A DNA stretch of 64,000 nt. Source: Levilactobacillus tujiorum (GTDB taxonomy: Bacteria; Bacillota; Bacilli; Lactobacillales; Lactobacillaceae). A program made the position numbers and the translations under genes. Shown here piece by piece: positions 17,623 through 24,465 of the stretch. The notes beneath the pieces were generated by a model. It was not told where the DNA came from. It did not search any database and saw only the letters and a list, made by a program, of their open reading frames with translations. Numbering within the stretch: the stretch's first letter is position 1; each line of letters begins with the position of its first letter. The stretch is taken from positions 1 to 64,000 of the forward strand of contig NZ_JAAXLK010000013.1 in the NCBI RefSeq assembly GCF_012641185.1. The letters are read 5' to 3'.

Positions 17623-18477
17623 ATGCGTGAAGTAGAAGTTCTGGGTGACCACGTACTTCTGGCTCTAGAAGATAGAGATTGGTATGTTCATAGCGTCTTT
17701 GAACATACCTTTAATTTAACAGACAAGCAGCACACGCCGTTGGTGATTCTGACCAGCGACCGCTCAAAACTTTTACCAGGTGGACTCTATCTTCCGCCAC
17801 GCGATTTTACCGATCTATTGAGTCAGATTCGAGATACTCGTAAGGTTGAGTTTCACGATGCGGCATTTTACATCGAGACGTATCAGGAGACTTGGCAACT
17901 CAAGATTGTTGACACGTTTCGTGCCGACTTGTTGACTGAAGGGATTCGTTCAGATCGGCTAGGCTACTTACTGAATAATTGCCGCAACATCGAACGACAG
18001 ACAGGCTTTGACCAGCCATTTCAGGATTTCTTGACGACGGCAACGTCGCCTTATCAAAAAGAGACATCTTGGTTAACAAATGCAGTTACCGTCCAATGGG
18101 GGGTCGACTTCTTCATTGGCAGAGGCAGGGGGCTCACCCCATCGGGCGATGACTTCTTGTTAGGCTGGATTCTCATTGATTGGCTCAGTGGCAATCATCA
18201 AGAACTCCGTGCGGCGGTGGCTTCTCGAATTGAGGATGCCCGTTACACGACGGATGTTGGTCGGAGTTATCTGTACTATGCGTTGCGGCGCCGGTTCAGT
18301 AGTGCTTTGCTCGGAATTGTTCGCTACCTGAAGGGCAATGAACCGCTAGAAAATTTAGATGATTTATTAGCGGCAGCCATTGAATACGGCAACACGTCGG
18401 GCATTGATTGTTTGGCAGGAATTGTCTCAGCCTTGGTTTATAAGCAGGTTAATCTCGACCTCGACTTGAAATATTGA
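17623..18477 (+). CDS. allH: DUF2877 protein, YlbF/AllH subunit
   Basis: A 284-residue DUF2877 protein. The family signature RGRGLTPSGDDFLLGWI (about residues 166-182) is intact. ATG 17623 directly abuts the allG stop (TAAATG), indicating strict translational coupling and fixed stoichiometry with AllG. It is the third part of the FdrA-AllG-AllH set; its biochemical contribution is not clear from sequence. Confidence 0.85.
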   Translation: MREVEVLGDHVLLALEDRDWYVHSVFEHTFNLTDKQHTPLVILTSDRSKLLPGGLYLPPRDFTDLLSQIRDTRKVEFHDAAFYIETYQETWQLKIVDTFRADLLTEGIRSDRLGYLLNNCRNIERQTGFDQPFQDFLTTATSPYQKETSWLTNAVTVQWGVDFFIGRGRGLTPSGDDFLLGWILIDWLSGNHQELRAAVASRIEDARYTTDVGRSYLYYALRRRFSSALLGIVRYLKGNEPLENLDDLLAAAIEYGNTSGIDCLAGIVSALVYKQVNLDLDLKY

Positions 18478-18512
18478 TTTGATTTTGAAACGGAAGAAAG
18501 GGGGGAATCCCG

Positions 18513-19454
18513 ATGGCTAAAAGAGTTGTCATTGCGGTTGGTGGTAACGCGATTCTCCAACCCAAGCAAGATCCAACATTTGATGTTCAGATGACTAACG
18601 TTCAGAAGAGTGCTGAGCAAATTGCGAAGATTGAAGCCATGGATTACGAAATTGTGTTGACTCACGGTAATGGTCCTCAAGTTGGGAATATTCTCCAACA
18701 GAATGAATTGGCTAAGCACACCGTCCCAGCGTTGCCACTGGATGCTTGTAACGGAGAATCCCAAGGATTTATTGGGTACATGTTGGAGCAGAGTCTAAAG
18801 AACACCTTGCGACAGAATCAGTCGTCGGCTAACGTGGCCACTTTGCTAACGGAAGTGGAGGTTGACCGTGACGATCCAGCCTTCAAGAATCCTAGCAAAC
18901 CCATCGGTGTCTTCTACACTGAAGAGGAAGCCCAGCAGCTCCAAGCTGATAAAGGGTGGATCATGAAGGAAGATGCGGGTCGGGGTTACCGACGAGTGGT
19001 GCCTTCACCGATGCCGGCTATGATTCATGGTGTTGATTCGATTAATCATTTGTTAGAACAAAACATCATCGTCATTGCTGGTGGGGGTGGCGGTATCCCA
19101 GTCTACCAGACTGAGGACGGTCTCCTCCAAGGTTTAGAGGCGGTCATTGATAAGGACCGGACTGGTCGGAAATTGGCAGAACAAGTCAATGCTGATATTT
19201 TCATGATTTTAACGGATGTCAGCAATGTTTACGTCAACTACGGCAAATCTAACCAAAAGAAACTGGAAAACATCTGCGTTAAAGAGGCGCAAAAACATCT
19301 GGACGACGGGCAATTTGCCGCCGGAAGTATGGGGCCGAAGATTGAAGCAGCGATTGCGTTCGCCAAAACCGGACGAACTGCGATTATCTGCTCCCTGGAT
19401 GAGGCTGACTTAGCCTTACAGGGCAAGGCCGGAACGCGCATCAGTTACGCTTAG
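18513..19454 (+). CDS. arcC: Catabolic carbamate kinase
   Basis: A 313-residue amino-acid-kinase-fold enzyme, with the N-terminal AVGGNAI (8-14), THGNGPQVGN near residue 51 and GGGGGIPV near residue 190. It transfers phosphate from carbamoyl phosphate to ADP, releasing ammonia and CO2. No arginine deiminase or ornithine carbamoyltransferase gene is nearby, so its substrate must come from the preceding FdrA-AllG-AllH step; it is thus the energy-yielding end of allantoin fermentation (the role of AllK/YbcF in E. coli). The ribosome site is GAAAGGGGGG before ATG 18513. Confidence 0.92.
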   Translation: MAKRVVIAVGGNAILQPKQDPTFDVQMTNVQKSAEQIAKIEAMDYEIVLTHGNGPQVGNILQQNELAKHTVPALPLDACNGESQGFIGYMLEQSLKNTLRQNQSSANVATLLTEVEVDRDDPAFKNPSKPIGVFYTEEEAQQLQADKGWIMKEDAGRGYRRVVPSPMPAMIHGVDSINHLLEQNIIVIAGGGGGIPVYQTEDGLLQGLEAVIDKDRTGRKLAEQVNADIFMILTDVSNVYVNYGKSNQKKLENICVKEAQKHLDDGQFAAGSMGPKIEAAIAFAKTGRTAIICSLDEADLALQGKAGTRISYA

Positions 19455-19521
19455 AAGCTGTTTTAATCAGGCTTAGACTTAGAGATTGATTGATGAAATT
19501 TGATCCTTGAAAGTTTGTGGT

Positions 19522-19660
19522 GATGGTCAGTGAACTTGCCGTGCAACGTGAAGTTGTAGATTGACTGACCATCTCTAAATAGGACGGTGTCTGTCGGCTT
19601 CTGCGGCAGTACTGTTTTGAAAGAGAGATCGAACTGCCAAGTGTCTGGCGGTTCGATTTT
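19522..19660 (+). terminator. Stem-loop plus terminator between arcC and adh
   Basis: A 10-bp perfect inverted repeat GATGGTCAGT (19522-19531)/ACTGACCATC (19564-19573) encloses a smaller AACTT/AAGTT hairpin. It is followed by a 12-bp stem ATCGAACTGCCA (19628-19639)/TGGCGGTTCGAT (19646-19657) and TTTT. The second stem probably ends the allC-arcC transcript. The first may be protective, regulatory or a dispersed repeat. The remaining bases to 19719 hold only the adh ribosome site CGGGAGG. Confidence 0.6.
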
Positions 19661-19719
19661 CACCGCAATGAATTGTGAAAGACAACACAACTAGAGTTAA
19701 CTTCGGGAGGTAGAATGAG

Positions 19720-20478
19720 ATGAGTCATCGTTTAGACGGAAAAGTTGCCATTGTTACGGGTGGAACCCTAGGGATTGGGTTAGCCGTTGCTGATAAGTTC
19801 GTCGCAGAAGGCGGCAAGGTCATGATTACCGGACGCCACGCGGATGTTGGCGAGAAGGCCGCTAAAAGTATCGGCGGTCCTGATGTGATTCAGTTCTTCC
19901 AGCACGATGCGACGGATGAACAAGGCTGGCTTGATTTATTTGATGCGACTGAAAAAGCTTTTGGCCCAGTGACTACGATAGTGAATAACGCCGGAATGGC
20001 CGTTAACAAGAGTATCGAAAACACGTCAACCAAGGAATGGAAGCAACAACTGGCTGTTAACTTGGATGGGGTCTTCTATGGCACTCGGTTGGGGATTCAA
20101 CGGATGAAGAACAAGCACTTGGGCGCATCCATTATCAACATGTCTTCCATCGAAGGTTTTGTCGGCGACCCTAATCTGGGCGCTTACAATGCATCCAAGG
20201 GTGGTGTGCGGATCATGTCTAAGTCCGCAGCCGTCGACTGTGCACTGAAGGACTACGATGTCCGGGTTAATACCGTTCACCCTGGCTATATCAAGACACC
20301 GTTAGTTGACGATCTGCCGGGTGCTGAAGCGGCGATGTCAGACCGGACAAAGACGCCGATGGGCCACATTGGTGAGCCTAACGATATTGCTTGGATCTGT
20401 GTTTACTTAGCGTCAGATGAATCTAAGTTCGCAACTGGTTCAGAATTCGTGGTGGACGGGGGTTACACTGCTCAATAA
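19720..20478 (+). CDS. adh: (R)-specific NADP-dependent alcohol dehydrogenase (SDR)
   Basis: A 252-residue classical short-chain dehydrogenase, very close to the industrial RADH of L. brevis and ADH of L. kefiri. It has TGGTLGIG (13-20), ITGRH (36-40, Gly-Arg typical of NADP preference), N114, S143, Y156 and K160 as the catalytic set, and the same C-terminal GYTAQ whose Gln binds magnesium. It reduces ketones to (R)-alcohols. It stands after the ureide operon behind its own hairpin region; a metabolic link to allantoin is not evident, though it could recycle NADPH. Confidence 0.92.
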   Translation: MSHRLDGKVAIVTGGTLGIGLAVADKFVAEGGKVMITGRHADVGEKAAKSIGGPDVIQFFQHDATDEQGWLDLFDATEKAFGPVTTIVNNAGMAVNKSIENTSTKEWKQQLAVNLDGVFYGTRLGIQRMKNKHLGASIINMSSIEGFVGDPNLGAYNASKGGVRIMSKSAAVDCALKDYDVRVNTVHPGYIKTPLVDDLPGAEAAMSDRTKTPMGHIGEPNDIAWICVYLASDESKFATGSEFVVDGGYTAQ

Positions 20479-20498
20479 ACTGGCAGTGCATCGCTAAT

Positions 20499-20514
20499 TG
20501 AAAACGTATACAAT
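20499..20514 (+). promoter_or_regulatory. cre overlapping the -10 box of the hydroxyacid dehydrogenase gene
   Basis: TGAAAACGTATACA (20499-20512) fits TGNAANCGNWWNCA and overlaps TACAAT (20509-20514), exactly as at pucI and allC. The palindrome found upstream of those two promoters is absent here. Confidence 0.65.
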
Positions 20515-20552
20515 AGAGTTGTAAACCAAATCTTACTAGAGGAGTGATAGTC

Positions 20553-21512
20553 ATGGCTAGTGTTTTAGTAACTGCAGCAATTCCACAGTCGGCTTTGGCA
20601 ATTTTAAAGGAAGCCAATTTGGATATCGATGTCTATACAGGCAGTGGATTAATCACGAAAGAAGAATTGGTCAAACGAATCGTGGGAAAGGATTATTTGA
20701 TTACGCCACTATCAACACAGGTTGACAAGGACGTGATTGATGCCGATCCTAACCTGAAGATTATTGCCAACTACGGTGCGGGCTTTAATAATATTGACGC
20801 GGCGTATGCTCGGCAAAAGGGGATTCCTGTCACCAACACACCAGAAGTTTCGACCGTTTCAACCGCTGAAGTGACGACGGGGCTGATGATTACGTTAGCC
20901 CACCGGATGGTTGAAGGCGATAAGTTGATGCGGACGAAGGGCTTCGATGGTTGGTCACCACTCTTCTTCTTAGGCCATGAACTCTCTGGTAAGACCTTAG
21001 GGATTGTCGGTATGGGGCAAATTGGTCAAGCCGTTGCCAAGCGGATGAAGGCGTTCGATATGAACATCATCTACTCGCAACGGACCCAGCTTGATCCAGA
21101 AGTGGAAGCGCAGTTTGGGGCTAAATTTGTCAGCTTGGAAGAGTTGATTAAAACCAGCGATGTGCTGAGCTTGCACTGCCCACTGAACGACAAGACCCAC
21201 CACATGATTGGTGCACCAGAATTCAAGCAGATGAAGTCATCTGCCTACTTGATTAATGCCGCACGGGGACCAGTCATTGATGAGGCTGCTTTACTCGAGG
21301 CGTTGAAGGCCGGCGAATTGGCTGGCGCAGCGTTGGATGTTTACGAAGCAGAACCTAACGTTGATGATGGTTTCAAGGCATTGGACAATGTCATTTTGAC
21401 GCCCCATGTAGGGAACGCCACCGTCGAAGCACGGGACGCGATGGCTGCGATCGTTGCCAAGAATACCGTTCGGGTTGATCAAGGACAAGAACCACTGCAC
21501 ATCGTTAATTAG
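20553..21512 (+). CDS. D-isomer-specific 2-hydroxyacid dehydrogenase
   Basis: A 319-residue NAD(P)-dependent dehydrogenase. The Rossmann motif GMGQIG is at 153-158, and the catalytic triad is R238 (NAARGP), E267 (YEAEP) and H285 (TPHVGN). The family includes glyoxylate/hydroxypyruvate reductases and D-lactate dehydrogenases. Beside a ureide pathway a small 2-oxoacid such as glyoxylate is a reasonable substrate, but this is inference. ATG 20553 is preferred over GTG 20544 because GAGGAG lies 8 bases before it. It has a CcpA-type promoter and its own terminator. Confidence 0.87.
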   Translation: MASVLVTAAIPQSALAILKEANLDIDVYTGSGLITKEELVKRIVGKDYLITPLSTQVDKDVIDADPNLKIIANYGAGFNNIDAAYARQKGIPVTNTPEVSTVSTAEVTTGLMITLAHRMVEGDKLMRTKGFDGWSPLFFLGHELSGKTLGIVGMGQIGQAVAKRMKAFDMNIIYSQRTQLDPEVEAQFGAKFVSLEELIKTSDVLSLHCPLNDKTHHMIGAPEFKQMKSSAYLINAARGPVIDEAALLEALKAGELAGAALDVYEAEPNVDDGFKALDNVILTPHVGNATVEARDAMAAIVAKNTVRVDQGQEPLHIVN

Positions 21513-21547
21513 AACCACCTTCATATTATGACTAGAGAATAGTTTTG

Positions 21548-21585
21548 ACGGGATCAGCTCAGACATGGGTTGGTCCCGTTTTTTT
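21548..21585 (+). terminator. Terminator of the hydroxyacid dehydrogenase gene
   Basis: A 9-bp stem (21548-21556 with 21571-21579) followed by seven T residues. Confidence 0.85.
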
Positions 21586-21654
21586 GGTGTGATCAGTAAT
21601 TTTGTTGGAAAAGGTTGCCCTGCCTTGTGCCAACCTGAATTTTGGGTTTTAGCC

Positions 21655-21800
21655 GTCACCTGTGGCTGCCAGAGATTTTGGCTACTATGGAGACCGCCTG
21701 CAGCTGGATAAGCGGTCTGCTGGCGCGGTGGCCAAGGAAACATCGGCTAACACCACGGTCACTGCTGCCGCCATCTCTGGCCTTCTTCGGTTATGTGAAC
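21655..21800. repeat. MITE-like intergenic repeat, copy 2
   Basis: This stretch matches the reverse complement of 11140 back to about 10950. Shared blocks include GGCTGCCAGAGATT, GGAGAYCGCCTGC, ATCGGCTAACACC and TCTGGCCTYCTYCGGTTAT. It is shorter than copy 1 and lacks the outer inverted end, so it looks like a decayed half. The two copies face each other across the allC-to-hydroxyacid-dehydrogenase block. No gene was found in 21801-21890. Confidence 0.6.
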
Positions 21801-21893
21801 AATGGTAATCTCTGGATAATGGGTATCCTCCATTCCTGCCAAAAGTGTTCAGCGGCTAGTAAAGCAAAAAGACATAACAGTTAAAGGACACGC

Positions 21894-21951
21894 AAAAAAG
21901 GGAGCAGCCACCACTGCTCCCTCACACGACACCACACTAGACTTGCGGTTA
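21894..21951 (-). ncRNA. Candidate small RNA with terminator, complementary to the allD ribosome-site region
   Basis: The minus strand carries a promoter (21958-21986) and, starting near 21951, about 58 bases ending in the GGGAGCAG/CTGCTCCC hairpin (21900-21921) with six U residues (21899-21894). There is no ribosome site or open frame. The unpaired 5' part includes AGTCTAGTGTG and GTCGTGTG, complementary to the leader of allD in matching order. The 3' UTR of the fluoride operon just upstream (22094-22102) contains a related CGAGTCTAG block. Confidence 0.5.
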
Positions 21952-21957
21952 CCCCAT

Positions 21958-21986
21958 ATTATACGCCGGGTGGTCATTGGGGACAA
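21958..21986 (-). promoter_or_regulatory. Promoter of the candidate small RNA
   Basis: Read leftwards, TTGTCC (21981-21986) is 17 bp from TATAAT (21958-21963), a near-consensus vegetative promoter with no coding gene behind it. Confidence 0.65.
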
Positions 21987-22022
21987 CGCTTTCACTAATG
22001 ATTTAATAATCTAAACGAATAC

Positions 22023-22069
22023 AAAAAAGAAGCAGTCCGACGGTCGTTAATTAGGCGACCACTGCTTCT
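22023..22069 (-). terminator. Terminator of the fluC operon
   Basis: Stem AGAAGCAG/CTGCTTCT (22028-22035, 22062-22069) with an inner CGGTCG/CGACC stem and an A-run at 22023-22028 that becomes the U-run leftwards. Confidence 0.8.
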
Positions 22070-22148
22070 TCTTCGCGTACGGTAAAACCGCACCTAGACT
22101 CGCGAATAACTTAATACTGCCTGATTACTTGGTGATCGGCAAGCCAAT

Positions 22149-22502
22149 TTAAATGACCAGTTCATAACCCACAAAGGCACTGACGACGCCCAGTGTGGCG
22201 GATAGCATCAGATAACTCATAGCGGTAATGGGTTTGTGATCAATCAGCTTGATAAAGTCGTTGGTAAACGTAGAAAAGGTGGAAAACCCTCCCAGAAAGC
22301 CACTGGCAACCTGGAAGAGTAGCGCGGTCGGTGCAAGTAACCCCGTTGCAATTCCTAGTAGACTGGAACCTAAGATATTGATGGACACCGTTGCTACGGG
22401 AAAGTGGGTTGGGGGGATGAGTAAGTCAGTGACGTAGCCCACGGTGAAACGCGTGAGCGCCCCGCAACTACCCGCTAAACAAATGTAGAGGATCGCCAAC
22501 AT
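22149..22502 (-). CDS. crcB: Fluoride ion channel FluC (second subunit)
   Basis: A 117-residue protein with four transmembrane helices and the family signature GGFSTFSTF (about residues 70-78) that lines the fluoride path. FluC proteins are dual-topology dimers that let fluoride leave the cell. It lies 4 bases after the first fluC gene, and paired genes of this kind often make heterodimers with opposite orientation. Gly-rich helix 1 (GSCGALTRF) is intact. Confidence 0.9.
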   Translation of the reverse strand: MLAILYICLAGSCGALTRFTVGYVTDLLIPPTHFPVATVSINILGSSLLGIATGLLAPTALLFQVASGFLGGFSTFSTFTNDFIKLIDHKPITAMSYLMLSATLGVVSAFVGYELVI

Positions 22503-22506
22503 GCCG

Positions 22507-22881
22507 TCACGCCCCTTCAGTCACACGAGCACTTGAACGAAAGCCTAAAACAGCGGCGCCACAACCGAGTAGCAGGCTGGCCAACCAGTAGGTGAGTGCA
22601 AGACCCATGGCCCCCTGCTGTAGGAGGTGGACAACGTCCATTGAGAAGGTTGAAAAGGTCGTGAAGCTACCGACTAGACCGACAGTCAGACCGGCCATAG
22701 CTGCCTCTGAGAGGGGAATGAGCGTGGGGAGTGATTTGGAGATAAACGCCAGTAGAAAAGATCCGGCCACGTTGATCAAGAGAATGGTGGTCAAGTGATG
22801 GCTAGTCATCGCCGTCAAGCCTAGCCGTAAGAGACTGCCACAAAAGGCAAAAACAAAAATATAGCTGATTTTTTTGAACAC
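22507..22881 (-). CDS. crcB: Fluoride ion channel FluC (first subunit)
   Basis: A 124-residue FluC homologue with four membrane helices and the GSFTTFSTFSMD channel motif (about residues 70-81). Translation starts at GTG 22881 behind GGAGG, 8 bases away. The sequence upstream was inspected for a crcB (fluoride) riboswitch and none was recognised; instead a 77-bp palindrome (22914-22990) precedes the gene. Together with the next gene it forms a two-gene fluoride-tolerance operon ending at 22023-22069. Confidence 0.9.
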   Translation of the reverse strand: MFKKISYIFVFAFCGSLLRLGLTAMTSHHLTTILLINVAGSFLLAFISKSLPTLIPLSEAAMAGLTVGLVGSFTTFSTFSMDVVHLLQQGAMGLALTYWLASLLLGCGAAVLGFRSSARVTEGA

Positions 22882-22913
22882 ACCGAAGACCTCCAGTCAG
22901 GTGGGCGTAAGAA

Positions 22914-22990
22914 TTAAACACCCATAGTCGTTGCCACTCACGATCGGTGATGCAATCTGGCAGTGAGTAGCAAGGACTATGGGTGTTTAA
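22914..22990. repeat. 77-bp imperfect palindrome between the MFS gene and fluC
   Basis: A perfect 16-bp outer stem TTAAACACCCATAGTC (22914-22929)/GACTATGGGTGTTTAA (22975-22990) continues, after single mismatches, with TTGC/GCAA and ACTCAC/GTGAGT, leaving a loop of about 21 bases. No U-run follows on either strand, so it is not a typical terminator. It would form a long hairpin in any transcript crossing it, including readthrough from the MFS gene into fluC. Confidence 0.7.
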
Positions 22991-23036
22991 CGGAAACTAT
23001 TCGATTGTTAAGATTGAAATTAGCGGAGGACTGAGC

Positions 23037-24287
23037 TTAGGCTTGTTTCTTACGCAAGTTAGCGAGTAAGAATAGCACCGTACCCACTGCTAGTAGGATG
23101 ATGGCAATGTAGAAGCCTAAGACCTTGGAACCAGTGGCATCGGAGATACTCCCAGTTAGGGCAGGGGCGATGATTGAAGACATCATTCCGAAGAAGTTGA
23201 AGACACCTAAGGTTGTGCCGACACCGACAGCGGGGGCATTTTCACCAAGCCAAGAAATGATGATGGGTTCAACCGCTAGTTTACCCAGGAATCCGTATAG
23301 GATCAGTGCGGTCAGTAAGAAGGCCGAAGTGGTCGCCTGGACGGTTAATAGCAGCATGGCCGCGGAGAGCAATTCCAAAACCACGATGAACTGAATCTTT
23401 TTAGTTAAGTATTTATCAGCCAACTTACTGAAGAAAAGGGCGCCGGGGATGGATGCGAAGGCCACCAGAGAGGATGAAAAACCAATGGCGGCACCGTGGA
23501 AGCCCCGTTCTGTTGCTAGGAAGTTAGGAAGCCACGTTACGATCATGTAGTAGGCGTAGCAGGTAGCGAAGTACAGGATGTAGGCGAAGAGCATCTTAGG
23601 TTGAAAGAGGGTGGTCAAGGAGACTTTTTCTTTGACCTTAGGGGTTTCAGCCTTAGCCGCTTCTTCGGCAGCCTGAATATTCACGATGTCGTCTTTGTTA
23701 CTTTTAATAATGGCTTGAAATGCGATGACCATGCAGACAATCATGACAATTGTGATGTACATCATCGTTTGCCAAGGCATGCCTTGTTGGGCAACTAGGA
23801 AGCTGGAGAGGATCATCCCCAGGCCAGAACCGACGGCGGAACCACTGTTCACGATGGCCGTAGAGAAACTCTTTTTATTGGCGGGGATATTTTGCGAGGT
23901 CAGAGAATAAGCTGAGCCGTAGAAGGACCCACAGCCCAAGCCGGCTAGTACGGACCCGACGTAAATCATTTGAATGGAGCTGGCCATGGCTACGATTAAA
24001 GCAGCGATGGCGAATAAAATAAATCCGGGAATCAAGACCCGCTTCTTCCCGATCTTATCGACTAGGAACCCCGCGGGAATTTGCATGATGACATAACCAA
24101 GAAAATAAAAGCTAGAAATTGATCCCAAGGCAGTATCGGATACCCCACCGCCGAGTGATGAACGGATTTGGGGGTAAACCGGTGCAAGGGCAGAACGGTA
24201 AATCCAAATGGTAATCCAGCCAGCACAGAGTAAGATGACAATCTTCTTCCAATAGGCCATACCTGATTTTTCTGTAACTTTGTCCAT
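23037..24287 (-). CDS. MFS transporter, ureide/organic-anion type (inferred)
   Basis: A 416-residue major-facilitator carrier with 12 hydrophobic segments; the loop motif GFLVDKIGKKRVL (about 64-76) is typical of the anion:cation symporter branch. ATG 24287 is chosen because GGAGG precedes it; an upstream GTG in the same frame lacks a ribosome site. It diverges from pucR and has a perfect cre in its 5' region, so it is likely part of the allantoin regulon. It might bring in a ureide or, since the pathway leaves oxamate, carry out its export; the sequence does not decide. Confidence 0.8.
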   Translation of the reverse strand: MDKVTEKSGMAYWKKIVILLCAGWITIWIYRSALAPVYPQIRSSLGGGVSDTALGSISSFYFLGYVIMQIPAGFLVDKIGKKRVLIPGFILFAIAALIVAMASSIQMIYVGSVLAGLGCGSFYGSAYSLTSQNIPANKKSFSTAIVNSGSAVGSGLGMILSSFLVAQQGMPWQTMMYITIVMIVCMVIAFQAIIKSNKDDIVNIQAAEEAAKAETPKVKEKVSLTTLFQPKMLFAYILYFATCYAYYMIVTWLPNFLATERGFHGAAIGFSSSLVAFASIPGALFFSKLADKYLTKKIQFIVVLELLSAAMLLLTVQATTSAFLLTALILYGFLGKLAVEPIIISWLGENAPAVGVGTTLGVFNFFGMMSSIIAPALTGSISDATGSKVLGFYIAIILLAVGTVLFLLANLRKKQA

Positions 24288-24313
24288 GATAAGTCCTCCA
24301 ATTTCACCATATA

Positions 24314-24327
24314 TGTAAACGCTTACA
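24314..24327 (-). promoter_or_regulatory. cre (CcpA operator) of the MFS gene
   Basis: TGTAAACGCTTACA matches the cre consensus completely. It lies 27-40 bases upstream of the MFS start, and on the minus strand its last bases run into a TACATA sequence at the place where other island promoters have TACAAT. Confidence 0.8.
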
Positions 24328-24391
24328 GTGATAATTATAAGGAGATTCACAAGAAATTCATTGCATACTCTGCACCATAAATTAATGATAT

Positions 24392-24442
24392 TTGTCTATT
24401 TTAGCCAAATGTGTTTTAATTGGATAAATGAAAGCGCTAACT
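24392..24442 (+). promoter_or_regulatory. pucR upstream region: degenerate dyad and cre-like site
   Basis: The sequence at 24392-24408 (TTG..ATTTT..CCAA) agrees with the allC palindrome at 12 of 17 positions. TGAAAGCGCTAACT (24429-24442) is a cre with one mismatch. The spacing between them is 20 bp rather than 12, so the layout differs from pucI and allC. Autoregulation by PucR and CcpA control are plausible. Confidence 0.4.
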
Positions 24443-24465
24443 TTTATTTGAGGAGGTTAACTAAA

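Noticed and set aside
19463-19690. 75-codon minus-strand frame in the arcC-adh spacer
   Set aside because: It runs through both hairpins of the spacer and has no ribosome site; structure explains the sequence better than coding.
20470-20486. Third copy of the pucI/allC palindrome before the hydroxyacid dehydrogenase gene
   Set aside because: The bases at the expected distance from the cre do not resemble the palindrome.
22882-23036. Fluoride (crcB) riboswitch upstream of the fluC pair
   Set aside because: I looked for the conserved GGCGAUGGUGUUCGCC and UGAUGGCUCCUAC blocks and found neither; only the 77-bp palindrome is there.
24328-24465. N-terminal extension of PucR by 46 residues
   Set aside because: The extension runs over the promoter region and lacks a ribosome site; GTG 24466 has AGGAGG at proper distance.
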